64,000 bases of DNA from Paenibacillus sp. L3-i20 (GTDB lineage: Bacteria; Bacillota; Bacilli; Paenibacillales; Paenibacillaceae), in assembly GCF_022180385.2 (NCBI RefSeq), contig NZ_BQME02000001.1:1088501-1152500 (forward strand), read 5' to 3'. The notes below the pieces were generated by a model, which made no database searches, had not been told where the DNA came from, and saw only the letters and a program-made list of their open reading frames with translations. The position numbers and the translations under genes were made by a program. Of this stretch, positions 17,431 through 25,537 are shown in pieces (position 1 is the first letter of the stretch; the number at the start of each line of letters is the position of its first letter).

Positions 17431-18846
17431 ATGCAATCAATCATTCGAATAAATCGGGTGAGACTTGAAAATATCAAGAATGTCCAAGCTGGCGAATTCA
17501 CTGGAAATCAGATGTACGATAATATCGCCGGCGTTTTGCCTCCCCAACCAACCTCGGGTGACGAGTCGGCAAAACGAAACTTCAAGGAAGAGTTTGAGCT
17601 GCAGCTTGAGCAATACATGAATGACAAAAATCTAAACGCAGACATCCTCGGTTTCTATGGTCAAAATGGATCGGGGAAGACCGCTGTTTTTGAATCTTTT
17701 CGAATTCTGGGCTGTCTGCTGGGCAGAGAGGCCTCACTGCCTAATAAATCGGAAAACTTAATCTTGGATGGACAACTGTCCTGTACGTTATCTTTCGAAT
17801 TCGCTGCGGTAGCAGACACTAAGACATTTCTAATCAAATACGACGTAGAGCTTGCGTACGGCGAAGAGAACATGAAGGTCATTAGTGAAAATCTATTCTA
17901 TAAAGAGAATATTCCTGGTGTTAGATATAAGAATCTTCTGAACTACCGAGACAAGGAGCTGTACCGGGGGAAGAAAATCTTCTTCACGAGCAAAAACCAG
18001 AAGGCCATTGCAAGTAAAATCATCGCTATCCACTCTGAGAAATCGGTTGTTTTTCATAAGGAGATTCAGAATCACTTAAAGCAAATCCTAAGCTCCGAAG
18101 AAGGCAAGATCCTCCACCTGATAACGGAAACCTTCGCTAAGAATCTCGTTGTAATCCCGAACATTCAGCATGGAGAATTTAGTTCAAAATATTTCATGCC
18201 GTTTTCTAAGCGAATCGCAGAATATAACTTTAATGTGCTTCGTTCATTTGTGGTTCCGCTTGATATTCTTGATGAACTAAAAAAGGCCGTCGAATTAAAA
18301 AACATCGTGTTCAGATGTTTAATACCTGGCGCCGAAGTTGTTGTACACGAGCTTCATAGTGAATCATTAGATGATGGGGAACCCGGTAAGCGGATTGAGT
18401 TGCTGATTAAAAAAGAGGGCCGGTCCTTACCGCTCCGGGCGGAGTCAGCAGGCACATTGAAAATTTTCGCGATTACCAGTGCGCTAATTGCATTTAATAT
18501 CAATCCCAATACATGTGTCGTCATTGACGAATTCGACTCCGGTGTATTTGAGTTCCTCCTGGGGGAGATTCTCAGCATCTTTAGCGAAACAGGGAAGGGA
18601 CAACTTATATTTACTTCCCATAATCTTCGTGCGCTCGAGGTCTTACCCGTACAAAATATCTGGTTCACAACGACAAACCCAGAGAAGCGCTATATTCAGA
18701 TGAAGTATACCAGCACAACCAATAATATTCGTAGAAGATACTACGAGGCGATCCAATTAGGCGGCATGAGTGAGTCCGTTTATACCGAAACTAATAAGTC
18801 TACAATTAAGAGGGCTTTTTGGAAGGTGGGACGATCACTTGAGTAA
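17431..18846 (+). CDS. AbiLi-like AAA ATPase
   Basis: The 471-residue protein is an AAA_15/21-type ATPase as found in abortive-infection systems. It has an N-terminal strand (IRINRVRLENIKNVQ), Walker A GQNGSGKT (77-84), a Walker B with D366/E367 in VVIDEFDSG, and a TSHN switch shortly after. Paired with a RloB/Toprim gene it matches the lactococcal AbiL layout (AbiLi plus AbiLii), a phage-defence system. ATG at 17431 is chosen because GGTGGG stands seven bases upstream; two earlier ATG codons in frame lack a site. An extended -10 (TGTTATACT, ending at 17400) lies 30 bases ahead. The 3' end overlaps the next gene by 8 bases. Confidence 0.75.
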   Translation: MQSIIRINRVRLENIKNVQAGEFTGNQMYDNIAGVLPPQPTSGDESAKRNFKEEFELQLEQYMNDKNLNADILGFYGQNGSGKTAVFESFRILGCLLGREASLPNKSENLILDGQLSCTLSFEFAAVADTKTFLIKYDVELAYGEENMKVISENLFYKENIPGVRYKNLLNYRDKELYRGKKIFFTSKNQKAIASKIIAIHSEKSVVFHKEIQNHLKQILSSEEGKILHLITETFAKNLVVIPNIQHGEFSSKYFMPFSKRIAEYNFNVLRSFVVPLDILDELKKAVELKNIVFRCLIPGAEVVVHELHSESLDDGEPGKRIELLIKKEGRSLPLRAESAGTLKIFAITSALIAFNINPNTCVVIDEFDSGVFEFLLGEILSIFSETGKGQLIFTSHNLRALEVLPVQNIWFTTTNPEKRYIQMKYTSTTNNIRRRYYEAIQLGGMSESVYTETNKSTIKRAFWKVGRSLE

Positions 18847-19672
18847 AAAGAAATTAAAGGCTCTTGTTGTGATCGTCGAAGGTCAAACGGATGAAGACTT
18901 ATTTGCTGCCGCATTGCGGGATCATTATGAACCAAAGGGAATAAAGATATTTCAGTATAGAGGCGACGTCTTTTTTAAAGAGCGCCATGATAAAAATATT
19001 CGAGAAAAGATTCGGGATTTCGTAAAGCGGGAGTTAGAGCGGCAGCAGATAAGCCCAGTTCATGTTATTGGGATTGTTCATATTGGGGATACGGATGGAA
19101 CCTTCATTCCTGATGACCATATTATTGTAAACGGTGAAGTATCCGTAACGGAAAAAAAGCGATATTCGGATACACACATTCTCGTAGTTAATGATACGCA
19201 GAAAGGTCATATGGAGGAGCGAAACCGAGATAAATCTGAAAACCACCGCAAAATGATTCAAATCAGTAAATTAACAATATCGAATAAAGATTTGCCATAT
19301 GCCCATTTCTTTATGTCTTCTAACACCGATCATGTCGTTTTTAACCTTCGAAATTTGAGCCTGAAGGAAAAGGATGACTTAATGAAAGAATACGTCGAGA
19401 CACATAATGCGGCAGAGATTAAGGCTCTCTTAGAAGCTCACATGGATGTCTGTCCAGCGGGGGTAGATCCTTTCGAATATACGTGGGGGCAGATCCAGCT
19501 TGGGATAAATTCATTGGGCCGAAAGACCAACACGCTTTTAATTTACAGTTTCATTGATAACTTACTTGGTGGTGCCGATCAGGTTGTAGTTCCTAATGCT
19601 TCAGCAACTTTAGTCCCCGAAGCAGCTGCCCCAGAAGTAAATACAAACTATCCATCTACACTGAACTCATAA
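18839..19672 (+). CDS. AbiLii-like RloB/Toprim protein
   Basis: The 277-residue protein carries a Toprim fold: E14 and D18 in VEGQTDED, then D84/D86 in GDTDG, the metal-binding set of RloB-type nucleases. RloB-like proteins are the presumed effectors in AbiL and similar ATPase-plus-Toprim defence pairs. The TTG at 18839 (TTGAGTAA overlaps the ATPase stop) is supported by GGAAGGTGGG eight bases upstream; the open frame 23 codons earlier has no such site. The last 30 residues are Ala/Pro/Val-rich and look disordered. A GC-rich terminator follows 15 bases after the stop, so this is a two-gene operon. Confidence 0.78.
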   Translation: MSKKKLKALVVIVEGQTDEDLFAAALRDHYEPKGIKIFQYRGDVFFKERHDKNIREKIRDFVKRELERQQISPVHVIGIVHIGDTDGTFIPDDHIIVNGEVSVTEKKRYSDTHILVVNDTQKGHMEERNRDKSENHRKMIQISKLTISNKDLPYAHFFMSSNTDHVVFNLRNLSLKEKDDLMKEYVETHNAAEIKALLEAHMDVCPAGVDPFEYTWGQIQLGINSLGRKTNTLLIYSFIDNLLGGADQVVVPNASATLVPEAAAPEVNTNYPSTLNS

Positions 19673-19687
19673 ATTCCGGATACTTGA

Positions 19688-19717
19688 CCCGCTTCCATCA
19701 GAAGCGGGCTCTTTCTT
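19688..19717 (+). terminator. Terminator of the AbiL-like operon
   Basis: CCCGCTTC and GAAGCGGG form an 8-bp stem with a 5-base loop, followed by CTCTTTCTT. It lies 15 bases after the RloB-like stop codon. Confidence 0.8.
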
Positions 19718-19892
19718 CTGATGTCCTTAGAATTCAAGAGACAGCGAACAAAAAGGCTGCGTGTGAGGCGGGAACGTCACGCTCAGGCGGCTGACAACGA
19801 AGAAGAACAGAACGCCGTGTGTTAGGAAACGTACTCCTATGTACAATTTCCCTCATAATATCATTTTTTACAGACGTGCAATAATATAATGT

Positions 19893-20199
19893 TTAGAATC
19901 TCGTTTCCTTCTCGTCAACCTTCTTCTTGCAAAACGGACACCATGCCCAAATTTTATTACGTTTCTTGCCGACCTCGGCAGCTTCATCAGACAATTCCTC
20001 AAGGCTGTCGGAGCAAACCTTTTCGTATGAGTTAGTACGGCGCCTCTCATCGCCCTCCGATCGAAGAAAAAAAACAGTTAGCCAAGTGCATCTTGTCCGA
20101 CGTTGCGTTTTCTTCATACATGTTCAACACGAAGCCGTCTGGATTCTTCGTGAACCAATTCTCGTAGCCTTTATCGTCCTTGAAGAAACGTTTAATCAT
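19893..20199 (-). pseudogene. Small zinc-ribbon protein broken by a poly-T frameshift
   Basis: From an ATG at 20199 with GGGAG eight bases upstream, the frame reads a compact N-terminal module (YENWFTKNPDGFVLN...HLANC) typical of a short domain often seen near nucleases. It then runs off frame in a run of eight T. Removing one T joins it to the rest: a middle part with C in EKVCSD and a C-terminal CPFC knuckle near the stop at 19893. The intact product would be about 100 residues. It may be a recent slippage mutation, a sequencing error, or phase-variable. The region between 19720 and 19892 holds nothing recognisable. Confidence 0.55.
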
Positions 20200-20417
20200 G
20201 TATTTCTCTCCCGTCAACACGAATTGTTTGATTTCGACTCAGCAAGTTGATTCTGTTAATAACATTCGCTAAACGGTTAAACTTTTCTGCCCTTTAGTTT
20301 AAGATCTGTTCGATGGTGTAAGGCATATGGGAAGGCATGCACTCAATTCTGAATGCATGCCTTATGTGTTTCATTAAAGTGGGTTCTGATTCAATTAATC
20401 CTAGCCCATGACCATCA
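20200..20417. other. Spacer between the zinc-ribbon relic and the GTPase gene
   Basis: No gene. An imperfect palindrome GGCATGCACTCAATTCTGAATGCATGCC near 20333-20361 is the only structure seen. On the minus strand it lies just past the GTPase stop codon and may end transcription, though its T-run is weak. Confidence 0.35.
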
Positions 20418-22466
20418 TCAAAAGACCATTATGCAATTTGCATCGACATATTGACGCACACAATTTTGTAACGCTCGGTTTAGAATGGAATCGAATGCTG
20501 GAGTAGGATCAATAATAGGATTATTAAAATATTGATCCTGTGTGTGCTGGAGCATATCCTTAAACCGATCATACTGATAAGCGAACCCTTTATTTTTCTC
20601 GAACCCATTAGTATGAGCTTCTTTTCCGATCAACTCCGCAACCTCACGACCTACTTCCTGTGAATTAAATAGATATCTGGTGAGTTCTTCCCTAAATTTC
20701 TCCCGATCTGTTTCATCAGGAATATAAGAAATTGCATCAATTTGAAATCGATTTTTCAACATGTTCAACGTGTAATTTCGAATTTCTTGAACGAATTCTG
20801 TTTCGATATGCGCATAGCCATAATCATTGGGTACTACTACATTAGATTTATGTTTCGTTCCAGATTTACACCACTTTCTAATGCACGCTCTCACTGTGGA
20901 TGCATACAGTTTTAATCCTTTACAATCGACAACTAAGTTGTTATACAAGCTGCTGATATTTGATTTGGATACCTGACTCAAATCTACCTGAATACAACGT
21001 TCGATCCCTTCAGTTACCTTCGGTTTTGATCCATGCTTCGCTTGTTCATTCAACAGGTCATTCAGCAGCCGATTCAGTGCCTCTGGATAGACGAAATCTT
21101 TAGCTTCTAAGAAATCCTCCATTTTATTATCTGGGTCAGTCAGAATGGCCGCACGATAGACCCCCATTAATTTAGGTTTTTTCTTAGCTTGATTCAATTC
21201 CAAACTTGCTCGTAACATTTCAATCATTTCTTCCTGATCAGCTAGTGCAGTTTTAAATTTTTGTTCCCAGTCTACCGTTTCTTGACCCCTATCAAATTTA
21301 CCTGCTCCACGTCTTTGCTGACTGTACGTTTTGAGGTACTCATCCCAGTGGGTGTACAAAAGGTATATTTCAATCTCGCGGTTCGTCTCCTGAAGCATCA
21401 TACGAATCGCTTCGTATCCATCCTTTACCGTGTCTGTGATGTGCGAATTTATGACAATGACAAGTTTATTGCTGTGATATTGCGATAGCATATCAATAAT
21501 CCGTTCAGATTCTTCCTTTGATTTCACCCCTGTCGCATGGAAGAGGCCTTGTGTGTCAATAAGACGTAAGCATCTGATATTCTGTCCGTTATATTCTACA
21601 ACCGTCAATAGATGACGGTTTGACCCTTGATAGAGGCCTTCAGCCCCTCTAAAAATCAAAGAGAACTCAGATATGAGATATTCCTTGGAGCCATCTTCAC
21701 TTTGTAATAGCGTTTTAACGAGTTTGTTGTCTTTATTCGATTGATTTAACACAATGATGAAATCTTCGCCATCTGCCTCAAAGTCTGCTCCGCTTTGCAC
21801 AAGATCGTCCCTTAGCTCTTTCACATCTTGGTTGATAATCTCCACTATCAAATTCCAAAAAGCCTCAATAAGATACGAAAAACTCGGTTTACTTGAAATT
21901 AGTTCAATAAAAATCCGAATCCCCTGCTGGCCCTTTTTTGGGGTTTTCGCAATCATTTCATTATATACGTTCATGACTTCATCAATAGGAAACTGATTTA
22001 ACAATTCGAGCACTCGGTTGATATGTTGCTCCGTAATTCCTTTGATTTTATAACCTAGCGAGTCATTAGACGGATGTTGCAACGTGTTTTGAAGCGTTTT
22101 TTGAATCTTATTTTTAAATCCTTCAGGATCCTGCTGTTTTGAAAAATCTTTGGCCGCGGAATATAGAATACTCCCTAACAGTTCGTTGTCATCACTGCAA
22201 TCAGAAATTTTCTGCAGCCCCAGCTTCGCACTTACTATTAGGCTATCTTCCGGAATCGCGATACAATCAGTGGCGATTAATTCAACCTCAGATGTTCCTC
22301 CTTTTCCATTGGCCTCACGTAAACTTAGAAATTCTTGAACCCCCTCATTCTTCGCACATGCGGACATTCCTGTAGTCTTGCCACTCTTAGTCGTTCCCGT
22401 AAAAACAATGGGATTCCCCTTCCCTTTTACTGCCATGACCGCTTTCTTGACATTCATTTCTACCAT
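20418..22466 (-). CDS. Large P-loop GTPase of unknown family
   Basis: The 682-residue protein has the motif order of a TRAFAC-type GTPase: G1 GTTKSGKT (24-31), G3 DTQG (starting at D304, in RLIDTQGLFHATG) and a G4-like THWD (372-375). The 270-residue insert between G1 and G3 is unusually long. The C-terminal 300 residues are helical, with no membrane segment. It recalls dynamin-like or septin-like proteins of bacterial defence islands, but I cannot name the family. The ATG at 22466 is preferred for its spacing from GAGGAG; the frame opens at 22502. A structured leader with its own terminator lies upstream. Its position inside a defence-rich element suggests anti-phage function by association only. 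Confidence 0.6.
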   Translation of the reverse strand: MVEMNVKKAVMAVKGKGNPIVFTGTTKSGKTTGMSACAKNEGVQEFLSLREANGKGGTSEVELIATDCIAIPEDSLIVSAKLGLQKISDCSDDNELLGSILYSAAKDFSKQQDPEGFKNKIQKTLQNTLQHPSNDSLGYKIKGITEQHINRVLELLNQFPIDEVMNVYNEMIAKTPKKGQQGIRIFIELISSKPSFSYLIEAFWNLIVEIINQDVKELRDDLVQSGADFEADGEDFIIVLNQSNKDNKLVKTLLQSEDGSKEYLISEFSLIFRGAEGLYQGSNRHLLTVVEYNGQNIRCLRLIDTQGLFHATGVKSKEESERIIDMLSQYHSNKLVIVINSHITDTVKDGYEAIRMMLQETNREIEIYLLYTHWDEYLKTYSQQRRGAGKFDRGQETVDWEQKFKTALADQEEMIEMLRASLELNQAKKKPKLMGVYRAAILTDPDNKMEDFLEAKDFVYPEALNRLLNDLLNEQAKHGSKPKVTEGIERCIQVDLSQVSKSNISSLYNNLVVDCKGLKLYASTVRACIRKWCKSGTKHKSNVVVPNDYGYAHIETEFVQEIRNYTLNMLKNRFQIDAISYIPDETDREKFREELTRYLFNSQEVGREVAELIGKEAHTNGFEKNKGFAYQYDRFKDMLQHTQDQYFNNPIIDPTPAFDSILNRALQNCVRQYVDANCIMVF

Positions 22467-22502
22467 GTGCATTCTCTCCTCTTTAATCGGATTAAATTGC
22501 AC

Positions 22503-22725
22503 ATAAAAAACTCTTCTGATTCATCAGAAGAGTGAGTCAATGTCAAATATTGAAATAGCAAGGTACCATCGCAATCGATGTACCTTGCATATTTTCATCA
22601 TTTTGAACACATCTCAATTCTGACGCATCATACACTGCCCAACATCTATGAGCAATGCTGCAGAGAATTTATGTACATATTACACTGTCTCTAAAAAAAT
22701 CCCCAATGTCAAGTGTATTTATTCA
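22503..22725 (-). promoter_or_regulatory. Structured leader with attenuator in front of the GTPase gene
   Basis: On the minus strand, a TTGACA at about 22712 could be a -35. Downstream come a strong imperfect stem-loop (22558-22588, GCAAGGTAC pairing with GTACCTTGC) and then a perfect 11-bp inverted repeat (22510-22533) followed by six T. The last is a textbook intrinsic terminator placed 40 bases before the GTPase start. Transcription must therefore be attenuated, or the leader is released as a small RNA of about 150-180 nt. The -10 is not clear. Confidence 0.5.
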
Positions 22726-22779
22726 TCTTTGTTCGTTAAGGCCAATTGTGGCTCTTAACTTATAGTTAAAGATATCTGC

Positions 22780-22847
22780 CCGTTAGGATAAAGCATTGAC
22801 AGTCTAATACTTTATTTTTCAATCTAGAACTTTATTTTCTTCTGACA
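22780..22847 (-). repeat. Tn7-type right end of the second element
   Basis: Read inward from TGTCAG (22847) come two directly abutting 20-mers, GAAAATAAAGTTCTAGATTG and AAAAATAAAGTATTAGACTG, then weaker matches at about 22780-22799 and 22752-22771. Sites packed with a 20-base period are typical of a Tn7 right end. The first site is nearly identical to the left-end site at 15702. Confidence 0.65.
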
Positions 22848-22886
22848 GCCATTACAAAGTCGATAACCATATAATTAAAAATAAAT

Positions 22887-22913
22887 CCCGATGATTTATA
22901 CTTGATCATCGGG
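22887..22913 (-). terminator. Terminator between the two right ends
   Basis: CCCGATGAT and ATCATCGGG form a 9-bp stem with a 9-base loop. On the minus strand it is followed by ATTTATTTTTAA. It would stop transcription running out of glmS into the island. Confidence 0.65.
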
Positions 22914-22985
22914 ACTCTTTAATCGGTTAGGAAGTACTTATCAATGGTTCTATACTACAGCTTTGGACATGCTCAGTAGAACATG

Positions 22986-23071
22986 ATCACAAACTATAAT
23001 GTAAAATCACATACTATATTGTTAAATCAACAACTATAATGTCTAGTCAACAACTTTAATGTCACCGAACA
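22986..23071 (-). repeat. Tn7-like right end at glmS: four tandem 20-bp sites
   Basis: Units start at 22986, 23006, 23026 and 23046, with an exact 20-base period and consensus roughly ATCAACAACTATAATGTNNA on the plus strand. The array finishes in CCGAACA, that is TGTTCGG at the terminus (23071). Four overlapping or abutting TnsB sites ending in TGT is the structure of the Tn7 right end. The core resembles the GACAATAAAGT-type sites of Tn7 itself. The terminus is 24 bases from the glmS stop, the distance known for attTn7. Confidence 0.8.
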
Positions 23072-23130
23072 ATCTAACACTAACGCATCTATCCCCTACT
23101 CCACAGTCACACTCTTCGCCAAGTTCCTCG
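23072..23130 (-). other. attTn7 region: glmS 3' end and insertion point
   Basis: Insertion occurred between 23071 and the bases ATCTA (23072-23076), 24 bp downstream of the glmS TAG. TnsD recognises the last codons of glmS, here encoding DKPRNLAKSVTVE. The matching 5-bp duplication would be at the unseen left end. Confidence 0.7.
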
Positions 23131-24928
23131 GCTTATCCACATCGTGTCCTAGCGCCAGTGAAGCGTAGTATGACAGCAATTGTAGCGGCACGACAGCAAG
23201 AGCTGGCGAGAGGATCGGCAACGTCTTCGGAATTGCGAAGATTTCGTCGACGGACTTTGCAACCTCAACCTCTAAACCGTTGTTAGTGATTGCAAGGACG
23301 TGAGCGCCACGTGCCTTCACTTCTTTAATGTTGCTAAGTGTTTTCTCATACAGCGCCTCCTGCGTCACTAGCGCAATAACAGGCACGCCTTCTTCGATAA
23401 GCGCCAATGTGCCATGTTTCAATTCCCCAGCTGCATAAGCTTCAGAATGGATATACGAAATTTCTTTCAACTTAAGCGAGCCTTCCTGAACGACTGCATA
23501 ATCAACGCCGCGTCCAATGAAGAACAAACTCTTATGATGTGAGATTGATTCTGCAACTTGCTTAAGTACAGCGGATTGCTCCAAAATACTTTCAACTTGC
23601 TCAGGCAACGCTAGAAGACCAGCTACCATCTCTTCTACTGCCGACTGTTCTTGTGTGCCTAATACACGTGCAAGATGCATGCCTAACAAGTAGAACGCAA
23701 TCAGTTGCGACGTATAAGCCTTGGTCGAAGCGACAGCAATTTCTGGGCCTGCCCAAGTAACGAGTACATCATCAGCTTCACGAGCTACGGAGCTTCCGAC
23801 AACATTTGTGATCGCTAGTACGCGAGCGCCGTTTCGTCTTGCTTCACGAAGTGCTGCTAACGTATCTGCTGTTTCACCTGATTGGCTTACAACGATAACA
23901 AGTGTATCCGGAGTAATAATCGGTGAACGATAACGGTACTCCGAAGCGACATCATTTTCGACTGGAATCCGTGCCAATGATTCAATTACCGACTTGCCGA
24001 CAAGTCCGGCATGATACGCCGTACCACATGCGACAATATGCACCTTACGAATCGACTGGATATAGTCGTCCGTCATCGTAAGTTCCTTCAATTTTACAGA
24101 TTTCCCATCGTCAGCGATGCGTCCAAGCATCGTTTCACGATAAGCTTTCGGCTGTTCGTAAATTTCTTTCAGCATAAAATGATCAAATCCGGCCTTCTCT
24201 GCTGTCACTAGATCCCAATCGACATGGAATATTTCCTTGGAAATAATTTCGCCGTCGGTCGTCATTAGTTCGACACCATTACGTGTCAAGACTGCCATTT
24301 CGCCGTCGTCCAATATATACACATCCCGCGTGTGCTCCAAAATAGCGGGAATATCCGACCCAATAAAGTTCTCACCATCGCCAACACCGATAACAAGCGG
24401 GCTAGCGAAACGTACTGCTACGAGTCGTTCTGGCTCGTATTCCGTCAATACGCCAAGTGCGAATGCACCACGCATACGTTTTACAGCTTTTTGAACAGCT
24501 TTGACAATATCTCCGTCGTATTCGTCAGCGACAAGATGCGCGATGATCTCCGTGTCTGTTTCCGATACGATTACACGACCTTTTGCGATAAGCTCATCCT
24601 TCAGATCCAAGTAATTTTCGATAATACCGTTGTGTACAACCGAAAACTTAGCTGAATTATCCGTATGAGGATGCGAATTGACGTCAGATGGCTTGCCATG
24701 TGTTGCCCAGCGTGTATGACCGATTCCGACAAAACCAGTAAGCGGCTCATCTTTAAGCTTATCTGCAAGTACAGCAAGACGCCCCTTAGACTTCGTAACT
24801 TCAAGACCATCATTTGTAAATACAGCAATACCAGCGGAGTCATATCCCCGGTACTCAAGCTTCTTCAATCCTTCTAGCAAAATGTCCTGTGAGTCGCGTT
24901 TACCAATATATCCTACAATTCCACACAT
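23096..24928 (-). CDS. glmS: Glutamine-fructose-6-phosphate aminotransferase
   Basis: GlmS makes glucosamine-6-phosphate from fructose-6-phosphate and glutamine, the first step to cell-wall UDP-GlcNAc. The 610-residue protein begins MCGIVGYIG, where Cys becomes the N-terminal nucleophile of the glutaminase domain. Two SIS sugar-isomerase domains follow, and the C-terminus DKPRNLAKSVTVE is the family ending. The start at 24928 is dictated by this Cys; the frame opens 22 codons earlier. A glmS ribozyme in the leader provides feedback control. The 3' end is the attachment site of the Tn7-like island. Confidence 0.98.
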   Translation of the reverse strand: MCGIVGYIGKRDSQDILLEGLKKLEYRGYDSAGIAVFTNDGLEVTKSKGRLAVLADKLKDEPLTGFVGIGHTRWATHGKPSDVNSHPHTDNSAKFSVVHNGIIENYLDLKDELIAKGRVIVSETDTEIIAHLVADEYDGDIVKAVQKAVKRMRGAFALGVLTEYEPERLVAVRFASPLVIGVGDGENFIGSDIPAILEHTRDVYILDDGEMAVLTRNGVELMTTDGEIISKEIFHVDWDLVTAEKAGFDHFMLKEIYEQPKAYRETMLGRIADDGKSVKLKELTMTDDYIQSIRKVHIVACGTAYHAGLVGKSVIESLARIPVENDVASEYRYRSPIITPDTLVIVVSQSGETADTLAALREARRNGARVLAITNVVGSSVAREADDVLVTWAGPEIAVASTKAYTSQLIAFYLLGMHLARVLGTQEQSAVEEMVAGLLALPEQVESILEQSAVLKQVAESISHHKSLFFIGRGVDYAVVQEGSLKLKEISYIHSEAYAAGELKHGTLALIEEGVPVIALVTQEALYEKTLSNIKEVKARGAHVLAITNNGLEVEVAKSVDEIFAIPKTLPILSPALAVVPLQLLSYYASLALGHDVDKPRNLAKSVTVE

Positions 24929-25049
24929 AATGTAATAGACCTCCGTCAACGGTGTATTTCCCGTCCATACGAATGTCAGCTCTGCGCAGCACAAGCAAAT
25001 ATGAAGTTGTCACATGATTCTTATTATTGCGAAAAACGTAACCCTTCTC

Positions 25050-25299
25050 CCCGTGCCAACCCCTCAGGCGACATCGTGGACATATGGGAGTTATTCTTTT
25101 GCAGAAGCCTGCCGTACGATTGTCCGATCGGTCACCCAACCAATTTACGTAACGGCTTACGGATGGCTTGCTAAATACCGGAAGGTCCCCGCCGAATGTT
25201 TCGAACACCTTCACCTCGTCAGCTTCCCGTATGAATGTCAAATAATAGCCCTACATTAGAAGCTGCTATTCATCCATTCATCACGCAAGCTCTGGCGCT
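25050..25299 (-). ncRNA. glmS ribozyme (GlcN6P-activated riboswitch)
   Basis: Minus-strand A25299/G25298 form the cleavage site A|GCGCC, followed by AGAGCTTGCG. Further on, the conserved core GCTGACGAGGTGAAGGTGTTCGAA and ATTCGGCGGGGACCTTC is present, and the domain closes near GGCACGGGGAGAAGGG at about 25050. These are the invariant P1-P2.1 and P2.2/P3 elements of the glmS ribozyme. Glucosamine-6-phosphate acts as cofactor for self-cleavage, lowering glmS mRNA. The leader to the glmS start is about 370 bases. Confidence 0.93.
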
Positions 25300-25479
25300 T
25301 TTTGAATCTCGTATAACCTCTATCCTCGCTTTCCTTCTTGAATGCTATGTCCTATCATATTCATTTTCACCCCTCGATGCAACCTCTTTGGACAAATGGT
25401 TGAAATTTGATTTATGTGATAACTATTTTGTTAGATTCCCTCATAAATCAACAAAGTATGTACGAAATAACGCAAAAAA

Positions 25480-25511
25480 AGCTATACAGAATGACAGCAC
25501 TCTGTATAGCC
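25480..25511 (-). terminator. Terminator downstream of glmM
   Basis: The inverted repeat GCTATACAGA/TCTGTATAGC is followed on the minus strand by TTTTTTT. It lies about 27 bases past the glmM stop and separates glmM from the glmS leader, implying a separate glmS promoter between 25310 and 25470. Confidence 0.85.
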
Positions 25512-25537
25512 ATTTCATTAGTTAACCTCGCCTACCA

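Larger units (their letters stand above)
15694..22847. mobile_element. Second Tn7-like element (ends only, no transposase)
   Basis: Both ends open with TGTCAG in inverted orientation. The left end has three spaced 20-bp sites (15702, 15771, 15823) of consensus roughly GAAAATAAAGTATTAGACTG. The right end has two abutting sites (22800-22819, 22820-22839). Three spaced sites on one side and packed sites on the other is the hallmark of Tn7 left and right ends. The interior holds an IS110 relic, the AbiL-like pair, a broken zinc-ribbon gene and a GTPase, but no tns genes. The bases flanking the two ends (ACTAT and GCCAT) do not form a 5-bp duplication, so later rearrangement or recombination is likely. 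Confidence 0.6.
1..23071 (-). mobile_element. Tn7-like transposon island at attTn7 (left end outside window)
   Basis: Minus-strand tnsA-tnsB-tnsC-tnsD-tniQ genes (6357-14202), a right-end repeat array finishing in TGT at 23071, and glmS ending 24 bp further on define a Tn7-type insertion at the standard attachment site. Cargo visible here is a Wadjet operon, an AbiL-like pair, a GTPase gene and several relics. The left end is not seen and must lie beyond position 1. Assigning the tns genes to this right end is an inference, because unrelated material and a second pair of ends lie between them. Confidence 0.6.

Noticed and set aside
22503..22725. T-box riboswitch upstream of the GTPase gene
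   Set aside because: The GATGGTACC stretch lacks the conserved T-box sequence and specifier region; only hairpins and a terminator are supported.
15689..22852. 5-bp target duplication flanking the second element
   Set aside because: The adjoining bases ACTAT and GCCAT differ, so no duplication can be claimed.
1..23071. CRISPR array or cas genes linked to the Tn7-like element
   Set aside because: No regularly spaced repeats with unique spacers and no Cas-like frames were found; the 20-bp arrays are transposon ends without spacers.
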